A stretch of 64,000 bases of DNA from Pelodera strongyloides (GCA_036852015.1 JAANDG010000072.1:248001-312000); one strand, 5' to 3'; shown: positions 48,691 to 60,709, counted from the stretch's first letter. Numbers and translations are program-made. The notes: generated by a model from the letters alone, not told the origin.

Positions 48691-49576
48691 TTACAATAGT
48701 ACATTGTCATGTGAGAGCAATTGACAATGATGGATTTCATAAAGCTACTGCAGATCGTAAGAACTTCGAAGGGAAGAAAGCAGATTAGGATTGCTGACAA
48801 CACATCATCACTGTTCAGTGTTCTTCGTTACAAACTGAAAGACACGATAACCCTAAATAAACTAAATATAAATAATGTATATCACTACAGACGGACGGCG
48901 GTACTCCGGTATACGATACCCAAGTGCTGATCAATGCTTCGGATAGGTTCCGCTTATATACGCTAGATAAACAAATAGCAAGTGCTCTAGCATCAAGCAA
49001 CATTCATATCATTGTCAATAACAGTTTATCAAAAAAACGATACATATAAAACTAAGGATCTGTCCCGAGAAAATTGTTGAAATATAAGCTCTAGCAATAA
49101 AGTTAAAGCGGTATTGTACCTTGTTTTGGGTTTTTTGCCTAATAATAGTTTGAATAAAAGCTAAAACAATGAAAAACATCAAAATAACAGTTAATGGCCA
49201 CGTCGGGCAAAAACAAAATAATTCAAAGTTACCGTTTTGTATGTAAAACCCAAATGTTGTGCCCTAACTGCATTTTTGACTCGGATGATTTTAAATCCCT
49301 GCCAAAAAAGAAAACAGGAATCTGTCCCGAGGGTCGGGCGCGTAGACGTAGAGTGTGAGAAATGGCAGAGTGCTGCGAAAAAAGAGATACAATACTGTTT
49401 TAACAGTTCTTTATCTCTAAGTTCATGAAATACATACTAAAAACTAACTGGTGTGAATATGTAGGAAGTCAATCAACAAACATATGTGAACCAACTAATG
49501 TGTTTTGTTTCCAGATTTATACTAGGTGTTTAGGAATTTTGGTTGTAATTTTTGTAGCTACAGTTTTTTTTTGCAG

Positions 49577-49631
49577 AATGTTGTTCCTGATGATGGCGTA
49601 AAGCCGAAACCGGTCGAATTAAAACCCCTTT
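49577..49631 (+). other. Hammerhead-core-like motif or terminal exon
   Basis: After a strong acceptor (ttttttttgcag, ending 49576) the sequence CTGATGA (49587-49593), a GGC/GCC stem with a GTAAA-type loop (49595-49605) and GAAA (49606-49609) recall the hammerhead ribozyme core found at the ends of Penelope-like elements. One extra T lies between CTGATGA and the stem. The same bases can be read as an exon, NVVPDDGVKPKPVELKPL then TGA, followed by AATAAA near 49695. Neither reading is proven. Confidence 0.35.
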
Positions 49632-49895
49632 GATTCGTGTGTTTTTGAATCTTATATTGGGAGTCGGAAGAAGCTCATCTATCTGTCGAAAACTGAATAA
49701 ATACAACGTTAATATTGTGTCCAACTTATATTCAAATAAATGGATTTTCTAAAGAAACCCTTATATGTTTACATTTTTTAACTTAAAATCCAGAATATAG
49801 CATGAGCTTCAGGAACAAGCACTTATCTCAATATTGGGGTTCCCAAAAAAAAAGTTTGGAACTGTTATGGATAATGTTTGTGCTTTGTTCCTACA

Positions 49896-50040
49896 GAGTC
49901 GGTATTTTAACTGAACTTTTCCATCTCGGAATCCCATCTCGGAATTGTCTCGGTATCCGCCTTTCCATGCTATTTCTTTGCTGTACGACTATTCCGAGAT
50001 GGGATTCCGAGATTGAAAAGTTCAGTTAAAATACAGACTC
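49896..50040. repeat. Fold-back element, 49-bp inverted arms
   Basis: Arms 49896-49944 and 49992-50040 are reverse complements with two mismatches; the spacer is 47 bases. The arms themselves contain a direct repeat of atctcggaatccc type. Such a palindrome suggests a MITE or fold-back transposon. Confidence 0.9.
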
Positions 50041-51499
50041 AGGTTTCAGCAGCATGCAACTTGTTCACATCCTCAGCAGCTCTTTTTTCAATTATCCACA
50101 TTGGCCTGAACAGTGAATGGTATACTCAGGAAGTCGTCCAGTCTACTTACATTCTCTTTATTGTAAGTTCCACAGTCTTTCATAAGGTCTTTATATACAC
50201 TAACGCCTTAAATTGATCACGTTCTGCAATTTGCGCATTGTGTTTGATAGTCCGCCCATGAACTTTGGTTCCGCTTTCTTTTTCTAAACTTTGGACGTTC
50301 GAGCACCTTCCTCTTTTGCTGAAACGCTTATCAGTAAAGACACAACGCCATTCATACACCAACGACATTTCAAAGCATAAAAACGAAGTGTGTCTTTAGG
50401 TTGAAATAATAATGCTTAATACAAAAAAAAACTATGGAAAGTGTTTATTGACTACGAAGTTGCCAAATAGTGCACTAGAAAAGTTTTCATAATATTTTAA
50501 TGAAAGAAACATACGCAATAATAACCAACGTGTATAGTCGACGGGTGCCCCGAATGCTATTCATCATTTTCTGGCAGTTTAGGTTTATTTGCTACCATTT
50601 ATTATTCTCTATAGCTTTACTTTACAGATCACTGATCTTTACAAAATAGCTTTTCAGATTTTTCCCTGTTTGTGATGAATCGCTTTCGTAGTCTCTATTC
50701 CTCCGTGACCCGGGCTTTGTTCCGAGAAGCGTATTAAAAAGTCTTATCAGACCGGCGTTTTTTTTCTCAACGGTCTTCTGATGGTCTTTCATTTCGAACG
50801 TGCCTCCTTTATCAGTAAATCGTGCCATTTGGGTGACCGGCCACCTCATCGAACCTCCAACTATTTCGCTCCACCAAGTTTTTCCGCAAAAATCTTATCA
50901 CTTACTGCTACACAACCAAGAAAATACCAAAATTTCATTGTTAGTAAGTAGCGAAGCAAGGCGATATGATGAAATATACCCACAATTTCTCGTTGTGTAT
51001 GTGCACCTAATTGAATCCACAGTTCGAACATGAAAGGGTAACTTGTAATCCCAAGATGCCAAAATTAAGGTCTAGCTTTCATGCGTACTTGGAAGCCGGA
51101 TAATAGGTTAAGTTGTAAAATACCGCTCGCGTTTTGCTGGTTATTCTGAACCAAGCAACTAATCCAGATATGTGTCATAGTGCTTCTCCAATATACATAC
51201 ACAGTTTACTTTAGCAGGTAGAGCTCGAATTAAATGTTTTACGGTAGGTTTCAGTTATTTCCCAAATGATCCCTTTTATTTCCTTTCCCGCGTTTAATAT
51301 CCAATGAACAGAGCCAATTTGATCTTTTCGCTGCCTATAAGAATCTGTGCGTTCTCCTGATAAAGAAGAAAAGAGAGGGCGAGAAAGTGAGAAGGATTGC
51401 GCTTATTATTTATCATTTCGGAGCCGTTTATAGGAAGAGCATGCCCATTTTGGTTTCGGGGATTCGTTTGAGAGGTGCGATTGGTACGAGAGAAGATGA

Positions 51500-51650
51500 C
51501 TCGTGTAGGTGAGACGCACAAAGGAGCGGCGCAATAGCAGCTCTCACTCGCGTGAGAGCATGGTTAGCTAGAGAACGCTGCCGGTTTGCTCTTCGAAAGT
51601 ACGTGATCGACAGTCGATCATCGAAGAGGCACTCCAGCGGTGAGACCGCG
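51500..51650. promoter_or_regulatory. CpG-rich segment with two perfect hairpins
   Basis: Hairpin 1 has arms gctctcac/gtgagagc with a 4-base loop (51540-51559); hairpin 2 has arms tgatcga/tcgatca with a 3-base loop (51604-51620). The segment is GC-rich against its flanks and ends at the first acceptor (51683) of the gene that follows, so it may be its promoter or leader. Role is inferred. Confidence 0.35.
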
Positions 51651-51683
51651 ACCTTATGACGTACTGCTCTTTCGTTTCTTTAG

Positions 51684-52645
51684 CTCCACCCACCTATATC
51701 GTCTACAGTATCATCGCCCAATCACCGTAGCCTACAAAAAACGTTTCCTCCTGAGAAACAGTTCCCGATCTACAAGTGCGCAAGCCCCCTACAGTATGGA
51801 ACACTCTCATTTCACAAAGGTATGGACACTACAGCGCTGATAGGACGAATTGATAAAGACAAATTGGTAATCAGACAAGGATCTTCAAGCTTATCCGCTA
51901 TGTAACCCACACGTTTCTGGATCACGAAATACATCAAGAAAAATTCTGAGTAAATTAATGAATTCTGCACAATCACTTCCAATTCCATCACCGAACCTCA
52001 TCAGAACACGCCGCGCACCAAACATATCAGATGAGGGGTATACATGGATGAAATGGAAGGGGGTTCATTTCAGGGTAAAGTCCTCTAACGCGAAGGTATT
52101 GTCTTTTGGTGGTATTCAAGAACGAATATTTGTACGCTTCCCCATCTATCATAATCCAATGAATATTGGGAGGCGGTCGAGATTCAAAACGTTTTCCTCC
52201 CATTACAAAATATGCCTTGTTTTCACAAAGATCAGCCTTCCACCGACCCACTCACCCGCATCAGCATCCGATGGTAATCGCTGCGTACAGGTTTCGAACT
52301 GAATATCAAGGTCATGTAGCGTTATTTTTAAAGGTTAGCGGAAGCACCAAACTACACCCAACACGTCCTGATTCCATGTTCTAGCTGAATTTCATAAATA
52401 TATGAGAACACACGTATACATAAATTGCTGGTATGGAAAATGTTTACTCAACCAGAAAGAACATCCATACATGAATGTCCTGTCCTTGTTGAGCAGAAAA
52501 TTATTATGAGTGACACGTCTTTGCTAATAAGTTGTTTTATTGGATAATACCCGCTTTATACAGAACACGTGCGTTTCACCTGATTTATTCTGCAGATGAA
52601 AGGCCCAATGCGCTGATAACACAAATGGACAAATTGCTTTCCTGA
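51684..52645 (+). CDS. Ser/Pro-rich protein, C-terminal exons, unknown family
   Basis: Four exons join in frame: 51684-51819, 51875-52037, 52236-52273, 52596-52645 (TGA), together 128 aa. Peptide features in order: SSPNHRSLQKTFPPEKQFP, SRNTSRKILSKLMNSAQSLP, IRTRRAPNISDEG, LPPTHSPASASDDERP and the end NALITQMDKLLS. Three consecutive phase-consistent GT-AG joins make a real gene likely. The first exon is also open in a second frame (ending MEHSHFTK), which could join an acceptor at 51879; a start ATG for that frame may lie at 51440. In the first frame no ATG precedes, so the 5' part is missing or lies upstream. I do not recognise the family. The composition suggests a disordered, phosphorylated region. 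Confidence 0.5.
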
Positions 52646-52649
52646 GCCT

Positions 52650-54790
52650 TGTAACATTGAAATCAGCTTTACGTCGGCCAGTGACAACATGGCGGCCACT
52701 GGCCTATCAAACGGCAATCAAGTGAAGTTGTCAAAGGTACGAACCAGGAAGAACCATGGAAACGTAATTATCTAATAGCCCGAAATGAAATATAAAAATA
52801 TTACTTTTGCATATTCACGTAAGCTTTGAATTTGACTTTGCTACAAACATGTTATACTCAACGAGAAGCAAAGGATTCAATATGGTATGTTCTACCGAGC
52901 TGAATTTGCGCTTGATCGTACATAACATCAAAAGTGTTTGCTGGCCAGATGGCCCCCTCTTACAATAGCATCAACAAACTGCAACTGTTTTTATTTTTAA
53001 ACAAAAAACACATATCGGCACTGCACCATGCCGAGACTGGCCGTCGTTCTATGAAAGATAGTGAACAACGACGCATTTGGTCTCCGAAAGCCATCACTCT
53101 TGTGTTCAAATAATGTTTATTGTGATCTGTGCAGCGGGTTACTTTCCAAATCTGTTTCACGGGTTGTGCCAAACAAAGCTGTGACAAACAAAGATCACGC
53201 GGATAGTTATTGCCATCAAATTTGAAGGAGAAACTTGCATTGCTAATTGTAAAAGATTTGCGTTGTTTTTGTATCGCTGCAAAGGAAATCGTAGCAGTTA
53301 ATATTGTCGGAGGTCACTAAATCTGTAACCCCCTTAAAAATTGGAACAGTGTGCTTCTGGAGTTACTTTTGCATTATAAAGTTGCATATTCTATAAAATG
53401 GTACCTTTAACTCCATAGTATACGAATGTGCCCCTTTGATGATTGAACCCGAAGGCTCTCGTTATGTGAAACTGATGTGAACGTTGCAGACACACCTGTT
53501 CATACACAGACACACCACCCGCTACAAGCTTGCAAGTATTTTGCAAAAATATGCAATTCGTGTTAGTAATATTGTCAGGTTGTTTTCAAAGATTAATAAT
53601 AATTAATCCTTGTGCCCTGATACTCACTGCAAAAACAGCGAAGCATTTAATGAGTAGGGCAGTTGCATCGTTCAATCACTACATTTGAGAGCAAGATACA
53701 AAAAAGAATGAATGGTCTGCGGCAAAACCTTGACAGTCCGAAATGATTTTCTGAAACAAAAAAAAAAGCGAGCGTCTTGTTCATAAGCGATCGTACCTGA
53801 TGTTTTCGATCGTTATCACCATTAATTGTGAAAATATCGAATTTACTGCATCAAAAAAATAACGTCGTTATGCTTTGTTGCTATCGCAATGTTGCCATTG
53901 TCATTACAGAATTACTCATCGAATGTAATTAAGTTGTACTGCTTTTGCTGATTTGGTGACCAATTACTAATTCATTCGAGAGTTTTTATGATATATGTTC
54001 TCTGACTTTGGTCATGGGAATCTACTGACTGAAATAATTTTACCTGGGTTCTCTAAATAGTGCATGACATCACTCGTTTTCTCTGCTCTGTGTGATGTGT
54101 TATTTGATTGAACTATGGTGCGGGTTTGCAGGCCTTCCCCATTCATCAAACCCGATATAGAGCCTTTATATTTCTCTCGCTCCTTCTTCCTATCAATCTC
54201 TTGTCACAAATGTTCATGTGAGCAATTTGAAGCACATTCGAAGATCAAGAGAGTGTATTTATGTTCAAAATTATCAAAAGATTTTTTTTAAAGTGCGCAG
54301 GTTTCTTGCGAGTTGTTAACTATGAGTGACCCGCGAACAATCATGATAAGGGGTAGTGCAAGAAAAAAAACTGTGAATCAGTTGTGTATATGACATCACC
54401 TCTCATAGTGTTTTCTTATTTTAATTCTTAGGAAGCATGGTGATGCACCAAAGTTCAAACTATAAACCTTCTCAGTCGTTCTGGTCGTCAATCAATAGCA
54501 ACCGATCCAAACACATGCTGTGTCCGTTTCTGGTTTGCATCGACCTGCAGTGAAAAACAATAACAATGACGTACAGTCTTTGAATCTTAATTTCTTTTCT
54601 TTTTTATGTGGCTAGTGAAGAATGTTATTGTATTTGTGGTGTTCAAGTTCAGGAGAGCACAAAATTACTGCAACACTGTGTTCAATAATTTACTTCCTAT
54701 ATAATACATATATACGTGTTCTCCAGCTTTCATGGAGAACTGCACGTGCGGTACGAGTTATGAAAATGGCCATGATGTGTAGCCCATAGC
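52650..54790. other. Intergenic stretch, nothing recognised
   Basis: Only short ORFs without family signature on either strand. No repeat or RNA gene that I can support. Confidence 0.35.
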
Positions 54791-54791
54791 C

Positions 54792-55003
54792 CACCTTTGT
54801 GTCCCTTTTGTATACACTGTGTTTTTATTTTCTGAATAATAAGTAGAGCATAGTGTTCGAAAAAAAAAAAAAAAGGGCCACTTTTTTCCGCGGTGAATTG
54901 TTCGGTGAAATCAGCTTTTTTTGTCTGGTTTTTTTTTAGCACCATGTTCTACATATTATTCAGATAATAAAAACACAAAGTATACAGAAGGAACAAAAAG
55001 GTG
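54792..55003. repeat. Fold-back element with about 70-bp arms
   Basis: Left arm 54792-54863 (cacctttgtgtcccttttgt...gtttttattttctgaataat...) is matched in reverse complement by 54935-55003 (...attattcagataataaaaac...aacaaaaaggtg) at high but imperfect identity with small indels. The centre is A- and T-tract rich. It is likely a non-autonomous DNA transposon. Confidence 0.8.
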
Positions 55004-55009
55004 ACCGTG

Positions 55010-56798
55010 CCCCTTTAAAGCGAATTAGCGGTCGGTCTCAACAAAAAAATACAAAAAGAGGAGGAGTAAACAACCGTGCGTTGAACACCGTTTTGAAACC
55101 GTGTGTTTTTGGAATTTTACTAGCCAAATTCAAAATATTTTGTCAACATTTCGTCATTTGGATGCTGCGGAGTGCTTTATAATTTGAAAAGGCCATCCCT
55201 CGATTTTTCCAGGGCCGTGCTAGTATTAAAATCGGCAAATCGCCTGGAGCGAATTTTCCCTTACAAAATCGCAAAATATGGTTGTTTGAGAACATTTTTG
55301 TGCAAGATGCACTTATTTGTTTTTGTTTTTATGTTTATTTTAGTTTATAACTTTTTTCAAACTATTTTTGGTGAAAAAACCCCAAACCGGGTGGTATTTC
55401 GCTTTAATAGTGAACAGGATCTATGGTGCGACACTTTTTTGAAATTACATATGGAGGGGGTGGGGTGGATGCTCGTTTGTAGAGGAGCAATAGAACAGCC
55501 CGCAATCCAAAACAATTGGCTTCAATAAAACGCGATGTTTCTTCTAGGGATCAATGAACACGGCTGTCGACGTGCATTCAAATTCAGCACAGATTGAGAT
55601 ATTTATTTGCACATGAACACTTTAAATGATCACAATGGATGCATGTACAGAAACCGGAAGTAGATCCACAAATTCATTCAGAAAAAAGTGTTTCTTTTGT
55701 TTTGTTTTCTTGATCACTTCTCTATGAAAAACATGGAGCTCAAAACAAAGTACGTAAAGTTTCATGTTCCATTTACAGACACTGAAGTTACCAGGAAAAT
55801 TGGCCCCGTCAAGAGTGATAAGAGAGCATTTGCGGAAAACACATCATATGGAGGCAATGGGTTAAATATTATTCGCAGAACGTTGTAGTTGTACATAGAC
55901 TTGTGGAATTTAACAAAATTGTATCCTAAACCCAATATATGACTCGATCATCCGTTCATATCCTTGCTTGTCCCCTAGTTGAGTGTTTTCAGAGAAAATG
56001 CTGGTGATTAAACCTATTACTCATTTAAGAAAAAGCTGTAAAGTATACGAGTACTTCAGGCTGCAACGTGCTTTCTCGAATTGCAATGTACTTGGCTCCT
56101 TCACGAATTGTATGTTAATATTAGTACTAGTCTTAAAACAGACGTGATCTTTCTTTGTCTTTGGCATTGTTATATTTGTATGCATATAAAAAAATAGGTA
56201 ATAGTTGCAACGAGGTAAGGGTACAGTATAAATTTATTTCATTTGCAATAAACATCAGTTTCTATGACACACATATAAAACACAAATTTGACATGAATAA
56301 ATACATACATACATACTCACAAAAATAAAAGTGGCTAGACGGGAGACCTGATTTGTTGATTGTCAGTTTAAAATTTGACTCCTGGAATGTTGCACACATT
56401 GCATTGGTTAGTAGGGAAAAGAGGACACGCAAAAATATGTAGGAGATTCAGAATATAATCTCTATTATTATAACAGCAACTTATTAAAAGAAAAGAGCTT
56501 CTAGCGAGACGAGCAGAAAACGCAATGAGGTACATCATAAACAAAAATCCCATTAAAGCAGATAGTCTACTCAACTGTGCGAAGCACCGCTTAAACACAC
56601 TACAGATTCAATGCACCATGACTAGACGGACAACAACCGCGGCGTTCAAACTACGTATTGGGATTCAAGAGTGGAGAAAATGTGTTGCATGGATCGAGAT
56701 ATGGGAAATGTGGTTTGGTGTTTTATGGAAAGAATGTGAAACACTAGGGTACTAATATCACAGAATGATGGTGTTGGGACTTGGTGTCGGTTGCACAA
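55010..56798. other. Spacer and probable nuclear-receptor 3' UTR
   Basis: No gene recognised. TTTATT near 56237 gives AATAAA on the minus strand and may end the receptor transcript about 560 bases after its stop. The facing ORFs at 56368-56598 and 56525-56755 have no family match. Confidence 0.3.
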
Positions 56799-59700
56799 TC
56801 AGGCCATGAACACTTTGACGGGAAGATGATTGGCGGAAGACATGATCTGAAAGAGAAAGAAAGTTAATCAAGAGCTCCCTGTTTAAAACCATTCAAAGAA
56901 AATGTTGATGCTTACTTTGTCAATTAGTGCATAATGCTCACCGGCAAGTTTCCATTGAGAAAGTTCATTGGCAATGACATAGCGGGCGAGTGAGTGGGTG
57001 AGATACCAGCCATCGTGAACAAGGGCTGTGAGAGTGGCTTCTCCAAACCAGCTAACGTATGTTGGACAACCATGTTGGCGAACAGACCGTCCTTGCCGAA
57101 CAGTGCTTCGGGGCTCAACTTTTGGTCCAGTTCGCTAAAAAATAGTTGTTATGATAATTACCTTTAGCACTGGACGGCTGTTTGATAATAATATACAATA
57201 GCGCCAAATTCAGCTTTCTTGTTTGCGTACAGTAATATACTGTAATAAAACCTACCACTGAGAGACTGGTGGTGGAGACTCCTTCTTCTCATTTTCACAC
57301 AGACCGAAGAGGCAACCAATGTTGCTGTTGCTAGCCAACTCCGCTGCCAATGAGGTGAGCGAAGGAATCACCATCAACAAAGATGAAACCCTGAAAATAA
57401 TCTGTTTAAAGATTATGCAACATTATCACTTTCGGTTCTGAACAATAACTAGAGTGCCTGAGTTTTAGGATTAGCACACAATCGAATTACTGCTATTTGT
57501 TTACCTGAGGGATGCATCAACCGGTGAGTGGGTTGTGGTGAGGTACGTGAAAATTGACTTGAGAAGACTGTCCCTAGCCTCACGCAGCTTGCCCTTTGTG
57601 ATCTCGGAGACGCCGACGATATCGGGGTTGAGGAGGAGAAGAGCCTGAAGCAAGAACGTTTATTTTCGAAGACCACAATGTCTAATATTATCATTCCAGT
57701 GCAGTGGTGCTTCTTTATCGTAACAAATGAATTTGATCAACTAACAGCTTTCGGAAAGCGATGATTGAGGCAATAAAAACGGCAGTTGGATATTGAGTAG
57801 TCAGGATCAAGAGAGGCTGCAGCGTCATTTTGTTGAAAATTACAGAGAAACGTCAGAAAGGGGAGATGAATGAGAATCAGACGATCAAGGATCACAGACG
57901 CCAGGATAATTGGATTGTTCCCTGCTAAGAGACAGCGTTCGTAGAAAAACCCTATCTCGTAAGCAATTCAAAGACCAATACAATACCATCTAATGCCAAA
58001 ACATCACACAATCTACTTTGAAAATATGATTGTGTGAACCACTGACAGGAACTCTCAAGATAAAGAATATATATGGCAGTGAATCCGAGCTTCACGTCTC
58101 TTTCAGTTAAGATGCATTATTTAAACGTGCCAAACACAAAGCTCTTATTTTAAAAAATTTTAAAATTTGTTTTACGCTTCAAGAGCGTGCACCTTTATTC
58201 AAGGGAGTTCAAAGTACAATTTCAAGGTTTGCTTATGACATTATCATCATACAGTGGGCAAAGATTTCCCTGATTACCTTGAACCACATAAACAAAATTT
58301 GGACAGCTCACCTTAAGTGAGCAGAACTCCACTTGATCGGCGTGCTGCCTTCGGAGTGGAGAAAGGAGCTCGTCGAGGATTCTGGTAAGCGCATTCAAAA
58401 CCTCTGGCGGGTGCATTGGGGACACCATGAGGACGCTGTCATTCGGAAGAACCAGATGTGGAACGTGGATGCTCCTTTGTACAGTTCCCAAGAGTGCGAA
58501 TGGTCCTGCAGCCTGCTTGAGGATGAGCACTTTATCCGTGAATGGGATATCAGGGAGCGGTTGCAGCATATTGGTCCATCCAATGAGACTGCTCACTGCT
58601 CGCTGTCTGCTGTTCTTCAAATCGTTGTCGTCCCGCAGAAGAGCATTCATCGATTGGTTACCTGAATTTGGTATTGATTATTACGACAAAAGACTGAAAC
58701 GCTTTGGAAGTATCACCGAGTAATGCGATTAATCACAATCGAATATACGATTTACTCACCGATTAGCCTGTTTTCGATATCAAGAAGCATTTCCACCAAT
58801 CTCCTTGAAGAGGTGGCCGAGGCGACGTCAATCTTTGGAGACGGAGTTCCCTCACTGTCCGAGTTGTTCTCATTCGAGTTCAGACTCCTCTTTCTGCGCT
58901 TTGTACTTCCAATACGGTCCCGCTCATTTTGAATTGCTATAAGTATATGTATTAAATTAATATATAATTACTCTTCTTATATTGGTATGTAATTATAATA
59001 TATTACTGTACTGTTCAAGAGCAAACAAAGGAACAGACAACCACAAATAGTAAATGATCACCTTCTGGTTTCATTCCGTCTGCGAGACATTTCTGGAATC
59101 GGCAATAGCGGCACGCATTTCGATGATCCTTGTCAATGTTGCAGTTCTTGTTAAATCTGCATGTGTACTGAAGATTCTGCCACACTCTAAAAATAGTATT
59201 AACTTAGGAAACTAATTTGGCAGACAACAATGCATGCTACACTATCTTTTGATCGCAACTGTTTGTATTTGCAGCATATTGCTAGTGACTTTTTTGGCAC
59301 TAATATGTGCAGAATGGTTTCGTTCGGTGAAATCTCAATCGAGTTTAGCAGTCACAAAAAAGGGGAAGACATCAAAGTTCGGCCGATTGGATGCATAAAC
59401 AAATAGTGCAGAAGCAGATGACGGGGTCTCCCCGCCGTTCGAACAGCATAATTGCGGCACTCAGCGTTCAACGACCAAAGTACGAGCGATCGGCGAACAG
59501 AGTCTAATAAAAAAGAGACCGCAGATGCATAGCCGGAGGTGGAAAGAGTGCACATTTCATATGTTTCAAAGGTGGATTTAGAGAAAGACGGACAGTAGAC
59601 AAGATGAATAAGGGAACATGAAGGGATGTTTTTTTGAGACTGCCCATTTGAGGTTTCGCGAACTGAAGTCGACGATCATTTCCAAATGCATATTCCACGG

Positions 59701-60111
59701 GTCAAATGCATTAGAGGGTAAGAGAACCAGAAGACCTATGATTCTTTGCGTGCAATATGAGAGAGAAAGATGAATAAGAAACGAAAAGAGGTGTTCCAGG
59801 TCAGTCAATCTTCCAACAAAAACATCGAAGAGAAACTCACGATCGGCGGAAGAATCCTGAAATGAAACAAGATTAGGACAGATGTATAATTAATACAAAG
59901 CTTTCAACGCCGCCTAAGAAAATTAAGCGAAACACATCGTATTGAATGGCTCTATCATGTACATTACAGTATTAATTCAATTACCTTTGCATCCATTGCA
60001 AGCGACTGCACCATAGTGCTTTCCAATTGCTTTGTCGCCACAGACGACACATAAATCGGTGTTTTGAGACATGGCTTGTGAAACAGATGGAGTTTGGAGT
60101 AGAAGATCCAT
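56799..60111 (-). CDS. HNF4-type nuclear hormone receptor, 436 aa
   Basis: Nine exons in order: 60111-59985, 59856-59841 (16 nt), 59186-59062, 58936-58760, 58661-58312, 57644-57505, 57390-57256, 57134-56942, 56846-56799. All phases join. DNA-binding domain: C21, C24, C38 and C41 in [14 protein letters not shown]...CNGCK, then GFFRRS, then C57, C63, C73 and C76 in the second finger ([11 protein letters not shown]...CRYCRFQKC). P-box is CNGCKG where HNF4 has CDGCKG. Hinge starts AIQNERDRI, as in HNF4, with a basic KRRKR. Ligand-binding domain starts near 165 ([45 protein letters not shown]) and runs to about 330. It is a ligand- or fatty-acyl-regulated transcription factor by family. ATG is 2 bases after a TTTCAG acceptor. 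If the last intron is retained the protein ends after PVSIMH at about 56924. Confidence 0.93.
59691..59710. repeat. Exact 20-bp repeat, copy 1 (copy 2 at 60469-60488)
   Basis: tattccacgggtcaaatgca occurs here, inside the receptor intron, and again at 60469-60488 upstream of the start codon, in the same orientation. It could be a small dispersed repeat or a paired regulatory site. Confidence 0.8.
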
Positions 60112-60250
60112 AACTGAAAGCAAATATCTTTGTTGCACTCAACATGACCAGAATCAAAGAGGTGTTTCGTCGAGTGAGCAGCAGGAGAAAGGAATGAAGA
60201 AACGAACAGTGGAAGTCTACGCACAGTTTGGGTTCGGTCTTTGTGCTTAC

Positions 60251-60702
60251 AGTAACCCTGTCCCAAGACAAACATCAGCAGAACCCGGGAGACCTACAGT
60301 ACCCGAAAGGAAGCTTTCATATAACAGATCCAAAGACAATCCTGAGAATGGCCCAGGCTGGAATGGCATTTTCATGTGAAAAGAGGTCCACGATGCGGAA
60401 GTCCCGCCCAGATCAAAGCTCGCCCAAATGTTTAGTAAAGAAGCACCGCCCCTGGGGAGCAACGTGCCTATTCCACGGGTCAAATGCAGCCCCTGGACAT
60501 GGGTTTCCAGAAAAGAGCAGGCGAAAAGAAGAGAATTAGAGGAATTGGGTCCCTGGCCCCTAGGACTGAGTCGGGGACCAGGAAGTAGTTGCCGGACAGA
60601 GAACAACAACCAAAGAAACTGCAGGAGTATAAAGAACATGGCCACATTTAGATGCACGAGGCGGTAGTGCATGTGAATGTTGAATAGAAATACGTGTTCC
60701 AC
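60251..60702 (-). other. Possible 5' UTR exon of the receptor gene
   Basis: A GC-rich stretch with a 151-codon open frame on the minus strand ends at a strong donor (GTTACT|GTAAGC, exon edge 60251), 138 bases before the acceptor of the first coding exon. The frame does not continue into the receptor, so if spliced it is a leader exon. The open frame has no recognisable domain (GRGQGP-, LLPRGGASL-type composition) and may be chance. Its upstream boundary is unknown. Confidence 0.35.
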
Positions 60703-60709
60703 ATAAAAT

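Larger units (their letters stand above)
47046..51480. other. CASK 3' flank and intergenic DNA
   Basis: No complete gene seen. No clear AATAAA follows the CASK stop before 48459, so its 3' end is uncertain. The region holds inverted-repeat elements at 48547 and 49896 and a conserved-looking motif at 49577-49631. Confidence 0.35.

Noticed and set aside
60247..60702. 151-codon minus-strand ORF as a protein-coding gene
   Set aside because: It does not continue in frame into the receptor and shows no domain; a leader exon is the more likely reading.
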